Shown here: positions 16,712 through 24,403 of the stretch, in pieces
How positions within the stretch are numbered: position 1 is the stretch's first letter
Layout of the letters: every line of letters begins with the position of its first letter
NCBI RefSeq assembly: GCF_030252165.1
Contig: NZ_CP126969.1
Location: 2,108,001-2,172,000 of the forward strand
DNA from: Corynebacterium breve
GTDB lineage: Bacteria; Actinomycetota; Actinomycetes; Mycobacteriales; Mycobacteriaceae
Length of the DNA stretch: 64,000 bases
Direction: 5' to 3'
Translations under genes and position numbers: made by a program
Notes under the pieces: generated by a model
What the model was told of the DNA's origin: nothing
Seen by the model: the letters and a program-made list of their open reading frames with translations, nothing else
The model's database searches: none

Positions 16712-17062
16712 CTATTCGACGATGCGCCCGTCCGGCAGCTCGACTTGAATCTGCATATCCCCAGTGATGTAGAAACCAACACCCAAGTCACGAGCGAGCT
16801 GGCGGGCGTTTTCTTCTGCGCCATCAACGTTGATGCGCGCCCAAACAAAATCACGGGCCACAAAGTAACTGGTTCCGTCCCAACCCGCGGTCGGCTGGTA
16901 CTTCGAGTGCAAGGCGTCGTACCAGCGGGTGAGCTCGGGGATGGTGGCGTTGGAATCGTCGTCGAATTCGGCAGCTTGGTCAAACCAGTGCAGAAAATCC
17001 TGGATGTCCCCATGCGGTACTTGGTCTAGATCGAATGCCACAAAGGCGCGCCCAACACTCAT
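16712..17062 (-). CDS. Conserved hypothetical protein, 116 residues
   Basis: A soluble acidic protein with no signal peptide or membrane segment. It begins MSVGRAFVAFDLDQVPHGDI and ends with a beta-strand-like GDMQIQVELPDGRIVE. The composition and the segment TSYFVARDFVWARINVDG suggest a small alpha/beta fold, but I do not recognise the family. Its stop lies 3 nt from the alaT stop (convergent). It shares strand with ugd, which lies upstream and ends 26 nt from its start, so the two may be cotranscribed. Confidence 0.75.
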   Translation of the reverse strand: MSVGRAFVAFDLDQVPHGDIQDFLHWFDQAAEFDDDSNATIPELTRWYDALHSKYQPTAGWDGTSYFVARDFVWARINVDGAEENARQLARDLGVGFYITGDMQIQVELPDGRIVE

Positions 17063-17088
17063 GAGGACAACTCTAACCTAAGGATGTT

Positions 17089-18405
17089 TTACAGCGAGCG
17101 GCCTAGCGCCCACATCTCCCAGCCCGCGCCTTGCCATGCGGCAACATCTAACACGTTGCGGCCGTCGATGATGCGCTTGTCTGCAACAAGCTCGCCCACA
17201 TGTACCGGATCGAGGTTGCGGAATTCTTGCCACTCCGTGGCCAAGATGACCAGCTCGGCACCTTCCAAGGCTGCATCGACGGACTCTGCGTAATCCAAAG
17301 TTGGGAACACCTTGGCCGCGTTGCCCATCGCCTCTGGGTCGTAGACACTGACAGCCGCGCCGGCTAGGCTCAGCTGACCCGCGACAGCCAAGGCCGGCGA
17401 GTCGCGCACATCGTCGGAGTTTGGCTTAAACGCAGCACCAAGAACGGTGATGCGGCGGCCCAAAACACCGCCGAGGATTTCGCGAGATAGTTCGACTACG
17501 CGGTCGCGGCGTCGCATGTTGATTGCGTCCACCTCGCGCAGGAAGGTCAACGCTTGGTCTGCACCGAGCTCACCGGCGCGCGCCATGAATGCGCGGATAT
17601 CTTTCGGCAGGCAGCCGCCACCGAAACCAAGGCCGGCGCCGAGGAACTTGCGCCCGATGCGCTCGTCGAACCCGATGGCGTCGGCAAGCATGGTGACGTC
17701 TCCACCTGCGATCTCGCACACCTCGGAGACGGCGTTAATAAAGGAGATCTTCGTTGCCAAGAACGCGTTGGCAGAAACTTTGACCAGCTCAGCGGTTGGT
17801 AGATCCATGACGAGGAAGGGCGTTCCACTGTCGATGGACTGCTTGTAAACTTCGCGTGCGACCTCGTCGGCACGCGAGCCTTCGCGTACTCCAAGCACGA
17901 TGCGGTCGGGCTCGATGGTGTCCTTGACCGCGTAGCCTTCACGCAGGAATTCAGGGTTCCATGCGATCTCTACGGTGGTGCCTTCCTTGCACAGCGCATC
18001 GGCGCGCTTTTGTAGCTCCTGGGCAGTACCTACCGGGACTGTGGACTTACCGAAGATGATGTGGTCACCTTCAAGCAACGGAACCAGGGAGTCTATGACT
18101 GCATTGACGTAGGTGACATCAGCCGCGTAGGAGCCGTGCTGTTGCGGGGTGCCCACGCCAAGGAAGTGCACGTTGGCAAAATCTGCTACGCGCTGGTAAT
18201 CGGTGGTGAAATCCAAGCGACCGGAAGCCAGGTTGCGTTCGAGCACCTCGGGCAGTCCCGGCTCGTAGAATGGCACCTTACCCGCGGCAAGCTGCTCAAT
18301 TTTGGACTTATCAACATCTACGCCGAGGACCTCGTGACCAAGTTCTGCCATGCAGGCAGCATGTGTCGCACCGAGGTAGCCCGTGCCAATCACCGTCATA
18401 CGCAT
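17089..18405 (-). CDS. ugd: UDP-glucose 6-dehydrogenase
   Basis: The 438-residue enzyme oxidises UDP-glucose to UDP-glucuronate. The NAD-binding motif MTVIGTGYLGATHAACMAE is at the N-terminus and the catalytic cysteine lies in LGFGGGCLPKDIRAF near residue 260. The C-terminal UDP-binding domain begins with ITVLGAAFKPNSDDVRDSPA near 330. Upstream in-frame starts exist at 18414 and 18459. ATG 18405 is preferred because TAATAA lies 8 nt upstream as a -10 box for a leaderless message and because MRMTVIG fits the family start. Confidence 0.92.
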   Translation of the reverse strand: MRMTVIGTGYLGATHAACMAELGHEVLGVDVDKSKIEQLAAGKVPFYEPGLPEVLERNLASGRLDFTTDYQRVADFANVHFLGVGTPQQHGSYAADVTYVNAVIDSLVPLLEGDHIIFGKSTVPVGTAQELQKRADALCKEGTTVEIAWNPEFLREGYAVKDTIEPDRIVLGVREGSRADEVAREVYKQSIDSGTPFLVMDLPTAELVKVSANAFLATKISFINAVSEVCEIAGGDVTMLADAIGFDERIGRKFLGAGLGFGGGCLPKDIRAFMARAGELGADQALTFLREVDAINMRRRDRVVELSREILGGVLGRRITVLGAAFKPNSDDVRDSPALAVAGQLSLAGAAVSVYDPEAMGNAAKVFPTLDYAESVDAALEGAELVILATEWQEFRNLDPVHVGELVADKRIIDGRNVLDVAAWQGAGWEMWALGRSL

Positions 18406-18465
18406 AAAGTTCATTATTACGCGTTTCCCGCATTTTGGCAGTGCGAGCAAAAGACGCAAACAAAT

Positions 18466-18503
18466 ATCCCCAGGGGAGTGTCCGTCTGGCCCTCCCTGGG
18501 GAT
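18466..18503 (-). terminator. Rho-independent terminator downstream of the class III aminotransferase
   Basis: A perfect 10-bp stem ATCCCCAGGG/CCCTGGGGAT is followed on the minus strand by ATTTGTTTG. It lies 13 nt after the stop of the minus-strand gene ending at 18516 and upstream of ugd, isolating the two units. Confidence 0.85.
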
Positions 18504-18515
18504 AACGTTCATAGT

Positions 18516-19811
18516 CTAGAGCTGGGCAATCGCCTGCTCATAGACGTCGAGACCACGGTTAAGGTCTTCTTCTGTGATGATCAGCGGTGGGGCAACATGC
18601 GCACGGTTTGCGTTGACCATCGGCCAGACGCCGTTTTCCTTGCAGTACGCCGCAAACGCATTCATTGGCGCGGCAGCATCGCCCTTCGCATTAAACGGCA
18701 CCAGTGGCTCACGAGTCTCGCGGTCTTTGACAAACTCGATCGCCCAGAACAGACCCAGACCACGGACATCGCCGATGACCTTGTACTTCTCCTTCATCGC
18801 CTCCAGACGAGGACGAACAACCCGCTCACCTAGGTCGCGGGTGCGCTCGAGGATTTTCTCCTCCTCGAAAACCGCAAAGGTTTCCACGCCCGGCGCGCAG
18901 CCCATCGGGTGGCCCGAATAGGTCAGACCACCGTGGTATGGAATCTCATCCCACGTCTTCGCGATCTCGCGCGACATGATCACGCCGCCGAGTGGCACGT
19001 ATCCGGAGTTCACGCCCTTGGCAAAGGTGATCAGATCAGGTTCGACGTCGAAGTTTTCTACGGCGAACATGGTGCCGGTGCGACCGAAACCGACCATGAC
19101 CTCGTCGGCAATGTACACGATGCCGTACTTGTCACACAGTGCGCGCACGCCCGGCAGGTAGCCCTTCGGAGGTACAAGAACGCCGTTGGTGCCAACGACA
19201 GTCTCCATGATCAAGGCGGCGATGGTGTCTGCGCCTTCGAGGATGATCTGCTGCTCAAGGTGCGCCAGAGCGCGCTCGCACTCTTCGCTTTCCGACGACG
19301 ACCAGAACGGCGAACGGTACGCGTACGGGCCAAAGAAGTGCAGGACGCCGGCATCGGTTGGCTCGTTCTTCCAGCGACGTGGCTCACCTGTTAGGTCGAT
19401 CGCGGTCGGTGTTGCACCGTGGTAGGAGCGGTACGCGGACATGACCTTTCGGCGGCCGGTGTATGCGCGCGCCATGCGCACTGCGTTTTCGGTTGCTTCC
19501 GCACCACCGTTGGTAAAGAAGACGGAGCTGTAACGCTCGCCTGGAGCTGCTTCGATGATCAGTCGCGCAAGCTCATCACGGGTGGAGTTCTTAAACGCTG
19601 GCTGGATCGTCGTTAATGTGTCTGCCTGATCCTTGATGGCTTGAATCAGTCGTGGGTGCTGGTGTCCCAGGTTGAGGTAGACCAGCTGCGAGGAAAAGTC
19701 GAGGTAGCTCTTTCCCTGCGCGTCGGTGAAGGTTGCGCCTTCGCCGGTGACAACCTCCACGGGATTAAGTTGTTCTTGGGCTGACCATGAGTAGAAAACT
19801 TTGCCGTCCAT
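18516..19811 (-). CDS. Class III PLP-dependent aminotransferase
   Basis: The 431-residue enzyme shows the class III features: SVFFTNGGAEATENAVRMAR near residue 95 for PLP phosphate binding, the pyridine-ring aspartate in YIADEVMVGFGRTG near 238, and the Schiff-base lysine in LITFAKGVNSGYVPLGG near 267. The overall pattern resembles taurine-pyruvate, beta-alanine-pyruvate or omega-amino-acid transaminases; the donor cannot be fixed. SD AGGAGG precedes the ATG at 19811. Flanked by ugd and dcd, it has a strong terminator of its own. Confidence 0.88.
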   Translation of the reverse strand: MDGKVFYSWSAQEQLNPVEVVTGEGATFTDAQGKSYLDFSSQLVYLNLGHQHPRLIQAIKDQADTLTTIQPAFKNSTRDELARLIIEAAPGERYSSVFFTNGGAEATENAVRMARAYTGRRKVMSAYRSYHGATPTAIDLTGEPRRWKNEPTDAGVLHFFGPYAYRSPFWSSSESEECERALAHLEQQIILEGADTIAALIMETVVGTNGVLVPPKGYLPGVRALCDKYGIVYIADEVMVGFGRTGTMFAVENFDVEPDLITFAKGVNSGYVPLGGVIMSREIAKTWDEIPYHGGLTYSGHPMGCAPGVETFAVFEEEKILERTRDLGERVVRPRLEAMKEKYKVIGDVRGLGLFWAIEFVKDRETREPLVPFNAKGDAAAPMNAFAAYCKENGVWPMVNANRAHVAPPLIITEEDLNRGLDVYEQAIAQL

Positions 19812-19938
19812 GAGGCGTCCTCCTGATTGTGCTGAATACTAGGGATACTGGGCCTTTAGTCCCCCTAGGCTAAACAACGGGAGGGCTTTTCGTGCGGGTT
19901 CACATCAAAAATCTACGATGTGGGTACACCCGCGGTGG

Positions 19939-20502
19939 TTAGCGAAAGTTCAGGTAGTACTTCGATGGGGTCGGACCGCGCTGACCTTGGTACTTGGAGC
20001 CCAATGCGCCGGTTCCGTACGGGACCTCCGCCGGGGAGCTGAGCTTGAAAAATGCCATCTGCCCCACTTTCATTCCCGGCCACAGGGTGATGGGGAGGTT
20101 TGACACGTTGGATAGCTCCAGGGTGATGTGTCCAGAGAAACCCGGATCAATAAAGCCGGCCGTGGAATGAGTCAGTAGGCCGAGGCGTCCGAGCGAGCTT
20201 TTGCCTTCCAGTCGTCCTGCCAAGTCGTTGGGCAGGGTGAATTTTTCAAATGTCGCCGCCAGAACGAATTCCCCTGGGTGCAGGACAAACGGCTCTCCCT
20301 CGGTTACCTCGACCTCGGTGGTCAGGTCTTCCATCTCCAGTTTGGGGTCGATGTGCGTGTAGCGAGAGTTGTTGAACACGCGGAAGAATTTGTCCAGGCA
20401 CACATCGACGCTGGACGGTTGGACGAGGGCGGCATCGTACGGCTCGATGCCGAGGCGGCCTTCGTTGATGGCATCGCGGATATCATGGTCAGACAGAATC
20501 AC
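19939..20502 (-). CDS. dcd: dCTP deaminase (possibly bifunctional dCTP deaminase/dUTPase)
   Basis: The 187-residue protein carries the trimeric dUTPase/Dcd fold signatures: [34 protein letters not shown] at about residues 112-145, which includes the catalytic Glu and nucleotide-binding Ser/Arg, and the C-terminal [18 protein letters not shown] that closes over substrate. Length and motifs are close to the M. tuberculosis enzyme, which both deaminates dCTP and hydrolyses dUTP to dUMP; the same double activity is an inference here. The next gene upstream is tRNA-Gly on the other strand. Confidence 0.95.
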   Translation of the reverse strand: MILSDHDIRDAINEGRLGIEPYDAALVQPSSVDVCLDKFFRVFNNSRYTHIDPKLEMEDLTTEVEVTEGEPFVLHPGEFVLAATFEKFTLPNDLAGRLEGKSSLGRLGLLTHSTAGFIDPGFSGHITLELSNVSNLPITLWPGMKVGQMAFFKLSSPAEVPYGTGALGSKYQGQRGPTPSKYYLNFR

Positions 20503-20568
20503 GGGTACCAGTCTACGTCAGGGGCGTTTTCTAACTACAGAGGCCCGAGTGCTAAACTTTCCCGCATT

Positions 20569-20642
20569 GCCGGCGTAGTTTAGTGGTAGAACATCAGCTT
20601 CCCAAGCTGAGAGTGCGAGTTCGATTCTCGTCGCCGGCTCCA
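20569..20642 (+). tRNA. tRNA-Gly (anticodon CCC)
   Basis: Acceptor arms GCCGGCG (20569) and CGCCGGC (20632-20638) pair perfectly. The anticodon stem-loop TCAGC-TTCCCAA-GCTGA gives anticodon CCC. The T-arm GCGAG-TTCGATT-CTCGT is standard, and CCA is encoded at 20640-20642. The last 15 bases (20628-20642) are one copy of the target duplication of the adjacent IS element, so the mature tRNA remains intact. A TAAACT box at 20553-20558 is a plausible -10. Confidence 0.95.
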
Positions 20643-20668
20643 TGTGATCAGTCGGGACATCGTTGACA
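20643..20668 (+). repeat. IS481-family left terminal inverted repeat
   Basis: Twenty-six bases beginning TGTGATCAGTCGGGACATCG match the right end (22004-22029, inverted) at all but five positions. It directly follows the 15-bp target duplication. Confidence 0.85.
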
Positions 20669-20726
20669 CGATCAGTCGCGACATGGTTGACAGGTAGCAC
20701 CGTGAGGTGAGAACAGTGTTCTTGTC

Positions 20727-21923
20727 TCACGGTGTTTCTGTTGTTCGGGTTTGAGTGTTCTTGATCAAGTTGGGTTGGTAACGACGCCCGGTGTCGATGT
20801 GGTGTTCGGCGATGACTTCGCCAGTGTCTGCATTGGATGTCATTGCGCGGGTGCCGGTGATAACTGTTAGTGTGCGTGTTCCTGCGTGTGCTCGTCCGAT
20901 CCCTAGGTAGCGCATTTCTCCGGCGAATCGCAGAGTAATCCGGCCGGCTGGGTCGACCTTGTCATTGCGGATGCGGTGGTCATCGGTAACAAGAGGTTGA
21001 GGTCCTGCTTTAGGCAAGGCGATGTATGCCTGATGTGGAGTGTTGCGTCCTAGTGCTCGGTGACAGCGTTCGTGGTTATACCAGTGCCGAAACTCATCGA
21101 GTTGTTTTTGTAGTTCAGGGATTGTTTGGGCAGGCGGCCGCGCGCGGATCCATTTTTTGAGTGTTTGGTGGAAACGTTCGATTTTTCCTTGGGTCTGAGG
21201 ATGGGCAACACGTCCGTTTTTCTGTTTGATGCTGTTGTTTTCTAGGAACTTTTCAAACCCGTTTTTACCTCCCTTTGCCCCGGCAAGTCGGGCAGTAAAA
21301 ATTAGTCCATTATCGGTCAGTGTCGATTGTGGGAGCCCATACTCTGCGGTAATGGTGCTGATCGCTCGCACGACTGTAGGGCCGTACACCCGTGGGTAGG
21401 CCACAAGATAAAGCAGGTAGCGGGAATGATCGTCAAGGAAGTCGAGAACTTCGACATCACGGCCATTGCATAGTCGTAGGTATGTCACATCTGCTTGCCA
21501 GCACTCATTCGGCAAGGTTGCTTCAAAGCGTCGTAGTGAGGATTTCGGACGCTTGGCAGGTTGTGGAGTTATCAATCCCTGTTGGTGAAGTATCCGCCTG
21601 ATCGTAGATTCCGCTGGGGCATGCATTCCTCGTTGGCTTAAGACCCATGCGATCGTGTCTGGCCCATTGTCAGCGCCTTTGGCGGTGAGTTCTGTGCGAA
21701 TGGAAACTATGGCCGTGACGATGGCAACGGAAGTTTTATTCGGGCTTGAGCGTGGGGCAGTCGATTGCGGAAGTACTGCTTCCGGCCCTCCTGTTTCGTA
21801 GCGTTTTAGGAGGGTGTAGATCCATTGTCGGGAGCGTTGAAAGTATCGAGATGCTTCGGAGACAGACATTTTTTGCTCGGTGATGGCTTTCACGATCGCC
21901 AGGTTTGGGTTGTTGTAGCTCAT
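20727..21923 (-). CDS. IS481-family DDE transposase
   Basis: The intact 398-residue transposase has an N-terminal helix-turn-helix (KMSVSEASRYFQRSRQWIYTLL, residues 17-38) and an HTH_29/HTH_32-like second half, then an RNase H-fold integrase core. Catalytic aspartates are in CWQADVTYLRL (near 139) and TLTDNGLIF (near 199), and the catalytic glutamate lies in HPQTQGKIERFHQTLKKW (near 245). No frameshift or stop is present, so the element may be active. ATG 21923 is preceded by GATAAT at a distance fitting a leaderless message. An inner copy of the end repeat (21945-21968) covers the promoter and could allow self-repression. Confidence 0.95.
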   Translation of the reverse strand: MSYNNPNLAIVKAITEQKMSVSEASRYFQRSRQWIYTLLKRYETGGPEAVLPQSTAPRSSPNKTSVAIVTAIVSIRTELTAKGADNGPDTIAWVLSQRGMHAPAESTIRRILHQQGLITPQPAKRPKSSLRRFEATLPNECWQADVTYLRLCNGRDVEVLDFLDDHSRYLLYLVAYPRVYGPTVVRAISTITAEYGLPQSTLTDNGLIFTARLAGAKGGKNGFEKFLENNSIKQKNGRVAHPQTQGKIERFHQTLKKWIRARPPAQTIPELQKQLDEFRHWYNHERCHRALGRNTPHQAYIALPKAGPQPLVTDDHRIRNDKVDPAGRITLRFAGEMRYLGIGRAHAGTRTLTVITGTRAMTSNADTGEVIAEHHIDTGRRYQPNLIKNTQTRTTETP

Positions 21924-22003
21924 GGCTCATTATCAAGCCTGTAGGTGTCAACAATGTCCTGACTGATCTGTCAACTGTCATGGACAAAACTGCAGGGTGA
22001 AAG

Positions 22004-22029
22004 TGTCAACTATGTCCTGACGGACAACA
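22004..22029 (-). repeat. IS481-family right terminal inverted repeat
   Basis: Read on the minus strand it begins TGTTGTCCGTCAGGACATAG and ends GTTGACA. It abuts the second target duplication at 22030-22044. Confidence 0.85.
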
Positions 22030-22044
22030 TCGTCGCCGGCTCCA
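22030..22044. repeat. 15-bp target site duplication, right copy
   Basis: TCGTCGCCGGCTCCA is identical to the 3' end of tRNA-Gly at 20628-20642. Originally this was the single tRNA 3' end; the IS insertion duplicated it. Confidence 0.93.
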
Positions 22045-22048
22045 CATC

Positions 22049-22074
22049 AGCTCCGCTTTCTGCGGGGCTTTTTG
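22049..22074 (+). terminator. Original terminator of tRNA-Gly, displaced by the IS
   Basis: AGCTCCGC-TTTCT-GCGGGGCT followed by TTTTTG forms a short factor-independent terminator. It lies 5 nt after the right target duplication, so before insertion it stood directly behind the tRNA gene. Confidence 0.8.
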
Positions 22075-22315
22075 CTTTGCGACGCCCCCTCAAAGTTGTT
22101 GACATCACCCCCATTAAGGTTACGCCGGAATGATGTCACCTCGGTTTTCGTCGATAATTGCGCCCCTATATCCGCAAGACTTCGACACCCCAAAGATAAG
22201 CACTAACCTATTCCGGGGAAACTAAGCGCCCGCCTATCAAAATAGGCCAGTCTTTCAAATTTCCCAATAACCGTGAATCTCGCTTCTATCCCCGCCAAAG
22301 GGAAGAAAGTTGAAA

Positions 22316-22567
22316 ATGACTACGACTCAAGATTTCAGCGCCTGGGCGCCCGAATCCGATGAGACCGCGCCGGGCAAGTGGCCCGGCCTGCTCTCGAAAC
22401 TCACGTTAGCCCTCCTAGCAGTTGGCTCCATCGTCGGATACATCATCTGGCTCTTGGCAGACAGCTACGTCGGCGAAGATATCGCCGTACTTACATGGGT
22501 GATCGCCTTTGCCGGCAGCATTGCCCTGATGTCTATTCGCCAAACCATTTTGGCAGAGAAGGAGTAG
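22316..22567 (+). CDS. Small membrane protein of the DUF981 pair
   Basis: The 83-residue protein has a charged, Asp/Glu-rich N-terminus of about 20 residues and two transmembrane helices (LTLALLAVGSIVGYIIWLLA and IAVLTWVIAFAGSIALMSI). ATG 22316 has SD AGGGAAGAAAG; a TTG two codons earlier is less likely. It precedes a larger DUF981 membrane protein by 6 nt and is probably its partner. I do not recognise a function. Upstream, 22075-22315 holds no gene; TTGACA near 22099 may be a -35 box. Confidence 0.78.
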   Translation: MTTTQDFSAWAPESDETAPGKWPGLLSKLTLALLAVGSIVGYIIWLLADSYVGEDIAVLTWVIAFAGSIALMSIRQTILAEKE

Positions 22568-22573
22568 ACAACA

Positions 22574-23275
22574 ATGTTGATGCAAGGAATCACCTACAAC
22601 ACGACCATGGGTCTTGTTGTAGGCCTGATTATGATCCTGATCCCTACCTTCGCCCGCACCGTCGCGGCAAACAAGGGACGTTCCATCTCTGGCTGGGGCT
22701 GGGGCTTCGTCTTCCTCGGCGCCTTCCTCGGAATTTCTGGCCTACACATGATGCTGACCTGGCCCCTCGAACAGATCGAGGGCGCATTCTGCTGTGCCGT
22801 AGATAACGTCACATTCGGTGAGCCTGCTGCCTTCTACGGCCTTCTTACCTTCATCGCGGGCATCGCGATTATCCGTGCCGAAGAGAAGGCTGAAAAGGGC
22901 CTGCGCGAGCTTGACCTTGTTGCAACCCTGCGCCCGTTGCTCTACATCGCGGCAGCAGGCGGCTTTGGCTTGGTCCTCTTCGGCATCGCCGGACTGCACT
23001 TTGGCCAGTGGCGACCGCCAGAGATCGAGCCGGTGGCACGACTCATGGCAGGAAGCATGATTGAACCTTTGATGGTCTTCTCGATGTACGTGGGTACCGG
23101 AATCGCAGCAATCCTGTCCCCGTTCGCGCTGACCAACAAGACCGTCGGCCGCGTGTTCACCGTTCTTGTGTGGTTCTTCGGCATGGCGTGGGTTTTCCTC
23201 GGCCTCACGCTCTACTACGGACACGTCGGCTTTTTCCCATACGCCTTCAACCAGCCTTTGGAATACCCGCAGTAA
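22574..23275 (+). CDS. DUF981-family polytopic membrane protein
   Basis: The 233-residue protein has about six to seven transmembrane helices, for example LVVGLIMILIPTFARTV and FGLVLFGIAGLHFGQW. Conserved polar spots include a membrane-facing GLHMMLTWP and a later GLTLYYGHVGF. DUF981 proteins have no assigned role. A spaced SD (AAGGAG, 9 nt) precedes ATG 22574. It forms a two-gene operon with the small membrane protein and is followed by a strong terminator. Confidence 0.82.
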   Translation: MLMQGITYNTTMGLVVGLIMILIPTFARTVAANKGRSISGWGWGFVFLGAFLGISGLHMMLTWPLEQIEGAFCCAVDNVTFGEPAAFYGLLTFIAGIAIIRAEEKAEKGLRELDLVATLRPLLYIAAAGGFGLVLFGIAGLHFGQWRPPEIEPVARLMAGSMIEPLMVFSMYVGTGIAAILSPFALTNKTVGRVFTVLVWFFGMAWVFLGLTLYYGHVGFFPYAFNQPLEYPQ

Positions 23276-23302
23276 ACCCTCCCAGAAGCTGGAAAAACAC
23301 GT

Positions 23303-23340
23303 AAACCGGACAGGGAATGTTCCCTGTTCGGTTTTAGTTT
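23303..23340 (+). terminator. Rho-independent terminator of the DUF981 operon
   Basis: AAACCGGACAGGGAA pairs with TTCCCTGTTCGGTTT (one mismatch), followed by TAGTTT. It lies 27 nt after the operon stop codon. The stretch 23341-23542 beyond it contains no gene and should hold the promoter of the M23 peptidase. Confidence 0.88.
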
Positions 23341-23542
23341 CTCAGGCAAGTGGCAGATTCACAACAAAATCTGGCAACTCGCCACCAATGGAATGTAAAT
23401 GCAGCTCAGGAGTTGCAAAGAGACTTACAATCAAACTACTGTCAGGCTACGAGTTGATAACATCCTTATCTCATATTAAGGTAACGTTTAATTCCGTTCA
23501 GCCGTAGTTATACCAACACCGTACTTGCAGGATAGAGGCATT

Positions 23543-24403
23543 ATGTGCAGCAACCATCGCCGCTCTGGTGGTCGACACCGCAAACCAGGCCCAACCAAGG
23601 GTCGCGTAGCAGTTATTGCAGCACTTGCCAGTACCGTCTCCACCGCCGGCATTGGCGGTGCAGCTGCAGCTACCTTGCAGGATCAGGCTCAGCCAAAGTC
23701 CGACGTTAAGGACAATCTCGATCTGGTGAACGACGCAGAGGCTGCACCTGCAGAGGCAGCCACTCAGATCGAAGCCGAAGAGGCCGTCGCCCCGCAGATC
23801 TTGACGATCAACGAGTACAAGCCGGTGGAAAACCTCTCCGATCAGCTCACCAAGGCTGTTGAGTACGACACCGAGCGCGCAGAGGCTGCACAGGCCGAAG
23901 CTAACCGCATCGCCTCCGAAGCGGCTGCTGCCGCCGAGGCTGAGGCCGCTGCAGCAGCAGAAGCTGCTGCGGGATCGTCCCTCTCCTCGGTCGCTGGCGC
24001 TAGCTCCATCACCGGCGCAACCGTGGTCAAGCCAGCCGAGGGCGCCTTTACATCCGGCTACGGCCCACGCTGGGGCACGATGCACCGCGGCATCGACATC
24101 GCCAACTCTGTTGGCACTCCAATCCTCGCAGCCATGGCGGGCACGGTCATCGACTCCGGCCCTGCATCCGGTTATGGCAACTGGATCCGCATCCAGCATG
24201 ACGATGGCTCCATGACCATCTACGGCCACATGGAGACCCTCTCGGTATCCGTCGGCCAGCGTGTCGAAGCCGGCCAGTACATCGCAGGCATGGGTTCTCG
24301 CGGATTCTCTACCGGCTCCCACCTACACTTCGAGTACCACCCTGCGGGCTCCGGCGCGGTTGACCCACAGCCATGGTTCGCAGCTCACGGTATTTCGCTC
24401 TAA
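23543..24403 (+). CDS. Secreted M23-family peptidoglycan endopeptidase
   Basis: The 286-residue protein has a basic N-region (HRRSGGRHRKPGPTKGR) and a signal helix VAVIAALASTVSTAGIGGAAAA ending near residue 44. An acidic linker follows, then an alanine-rich, probably coiled-coil segment at about 110-150. The C-terminal LytM/M23 domain has zinc ligands in HRGIDIANSVGTP (HxxxD, near residue 190) and HLHFEY (HxH, near 266), so it should be catalytically active. It would cut peptide cross-links in the cell wall. ATG 23543 is preferred over a TTG six codons upstream. Its stop overlaps the stop of a convergent hydrolase gene. Confidence 0.9.
   Translation: MCSNHRRSGGRHRKPGPTKGRVAVIAALASTVSTAGIGGAAAATLQDQAQPKSDVKDNLDLVNDAEAAPAEAATQIEAEEAVAPQILTINEYKPVENLSDQLTKAVEYDTERAEAAQAEANRIASEAAAAAEAEAAAAAEAAAGSSLSSVAGASSITGATVVKPAEGAFTSGYGPRWGTMHRGIDIANSVGTPILAAMAGTVIDSGPASGYGNWIRIQHDDGSMTIYGHMETLSVSVGQRVEAGQYIAGMGSRGFSTGSHLHFEYHPAGSGAVDPQPWFAAHGISL

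Larger units (their letters stand above)
20643..22029 (-). mobile_element. IS481-family insertion sequence, 1387 bp, complete
   Basis: The element is bounded by 26-bp imperfect inverted repeats (TGTGATCAGTCGGGACATCG at the left; TGTTGTCCGTCAGGACATAG at the right, read inward) and by a perfect 15-bp direct repeat TCGTCGCCGGCTCCA at 20628-20642 and 22030-22044. One intact transposase fills most of it. The 24-bp motif GATCAGTC(G/C)(G/C)GACAT(C/G)GTTG, ending ACA(C/G), occurs twice in tandem at the left end (20646, 20670). Two inverted relatives lie at the right end (21945, 22003) and probably bind transposase. The long TSD and precise ends indicate a fairly recent, complete insertion. Confidence 0.95.

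Noticed and set aside
19890..19933. Hairpin downstream of dcd
   Set aside because: Arms GCGGGT/ACCCGC and CACATC/GATGTG are present, but pairing is interrupted and no T-run follows on the dcd strand, so it was not called as a terminator.
22105..22220. DtxR-like half sites upstream of the DUF981 operon
   Set aside because: Only one half of the 19-bp palindrome matches in each place (for example CTAACCTA), so iron control cannot be supported.
23341..23542. Possible c-di-AMP (ydaO-type) riboswitch upstream of the M23 peptidase
   Set aside because: Such riboswitches precede wall hydrolases in actinobacteria, but the conserved ydaO core sequences are not visible here.
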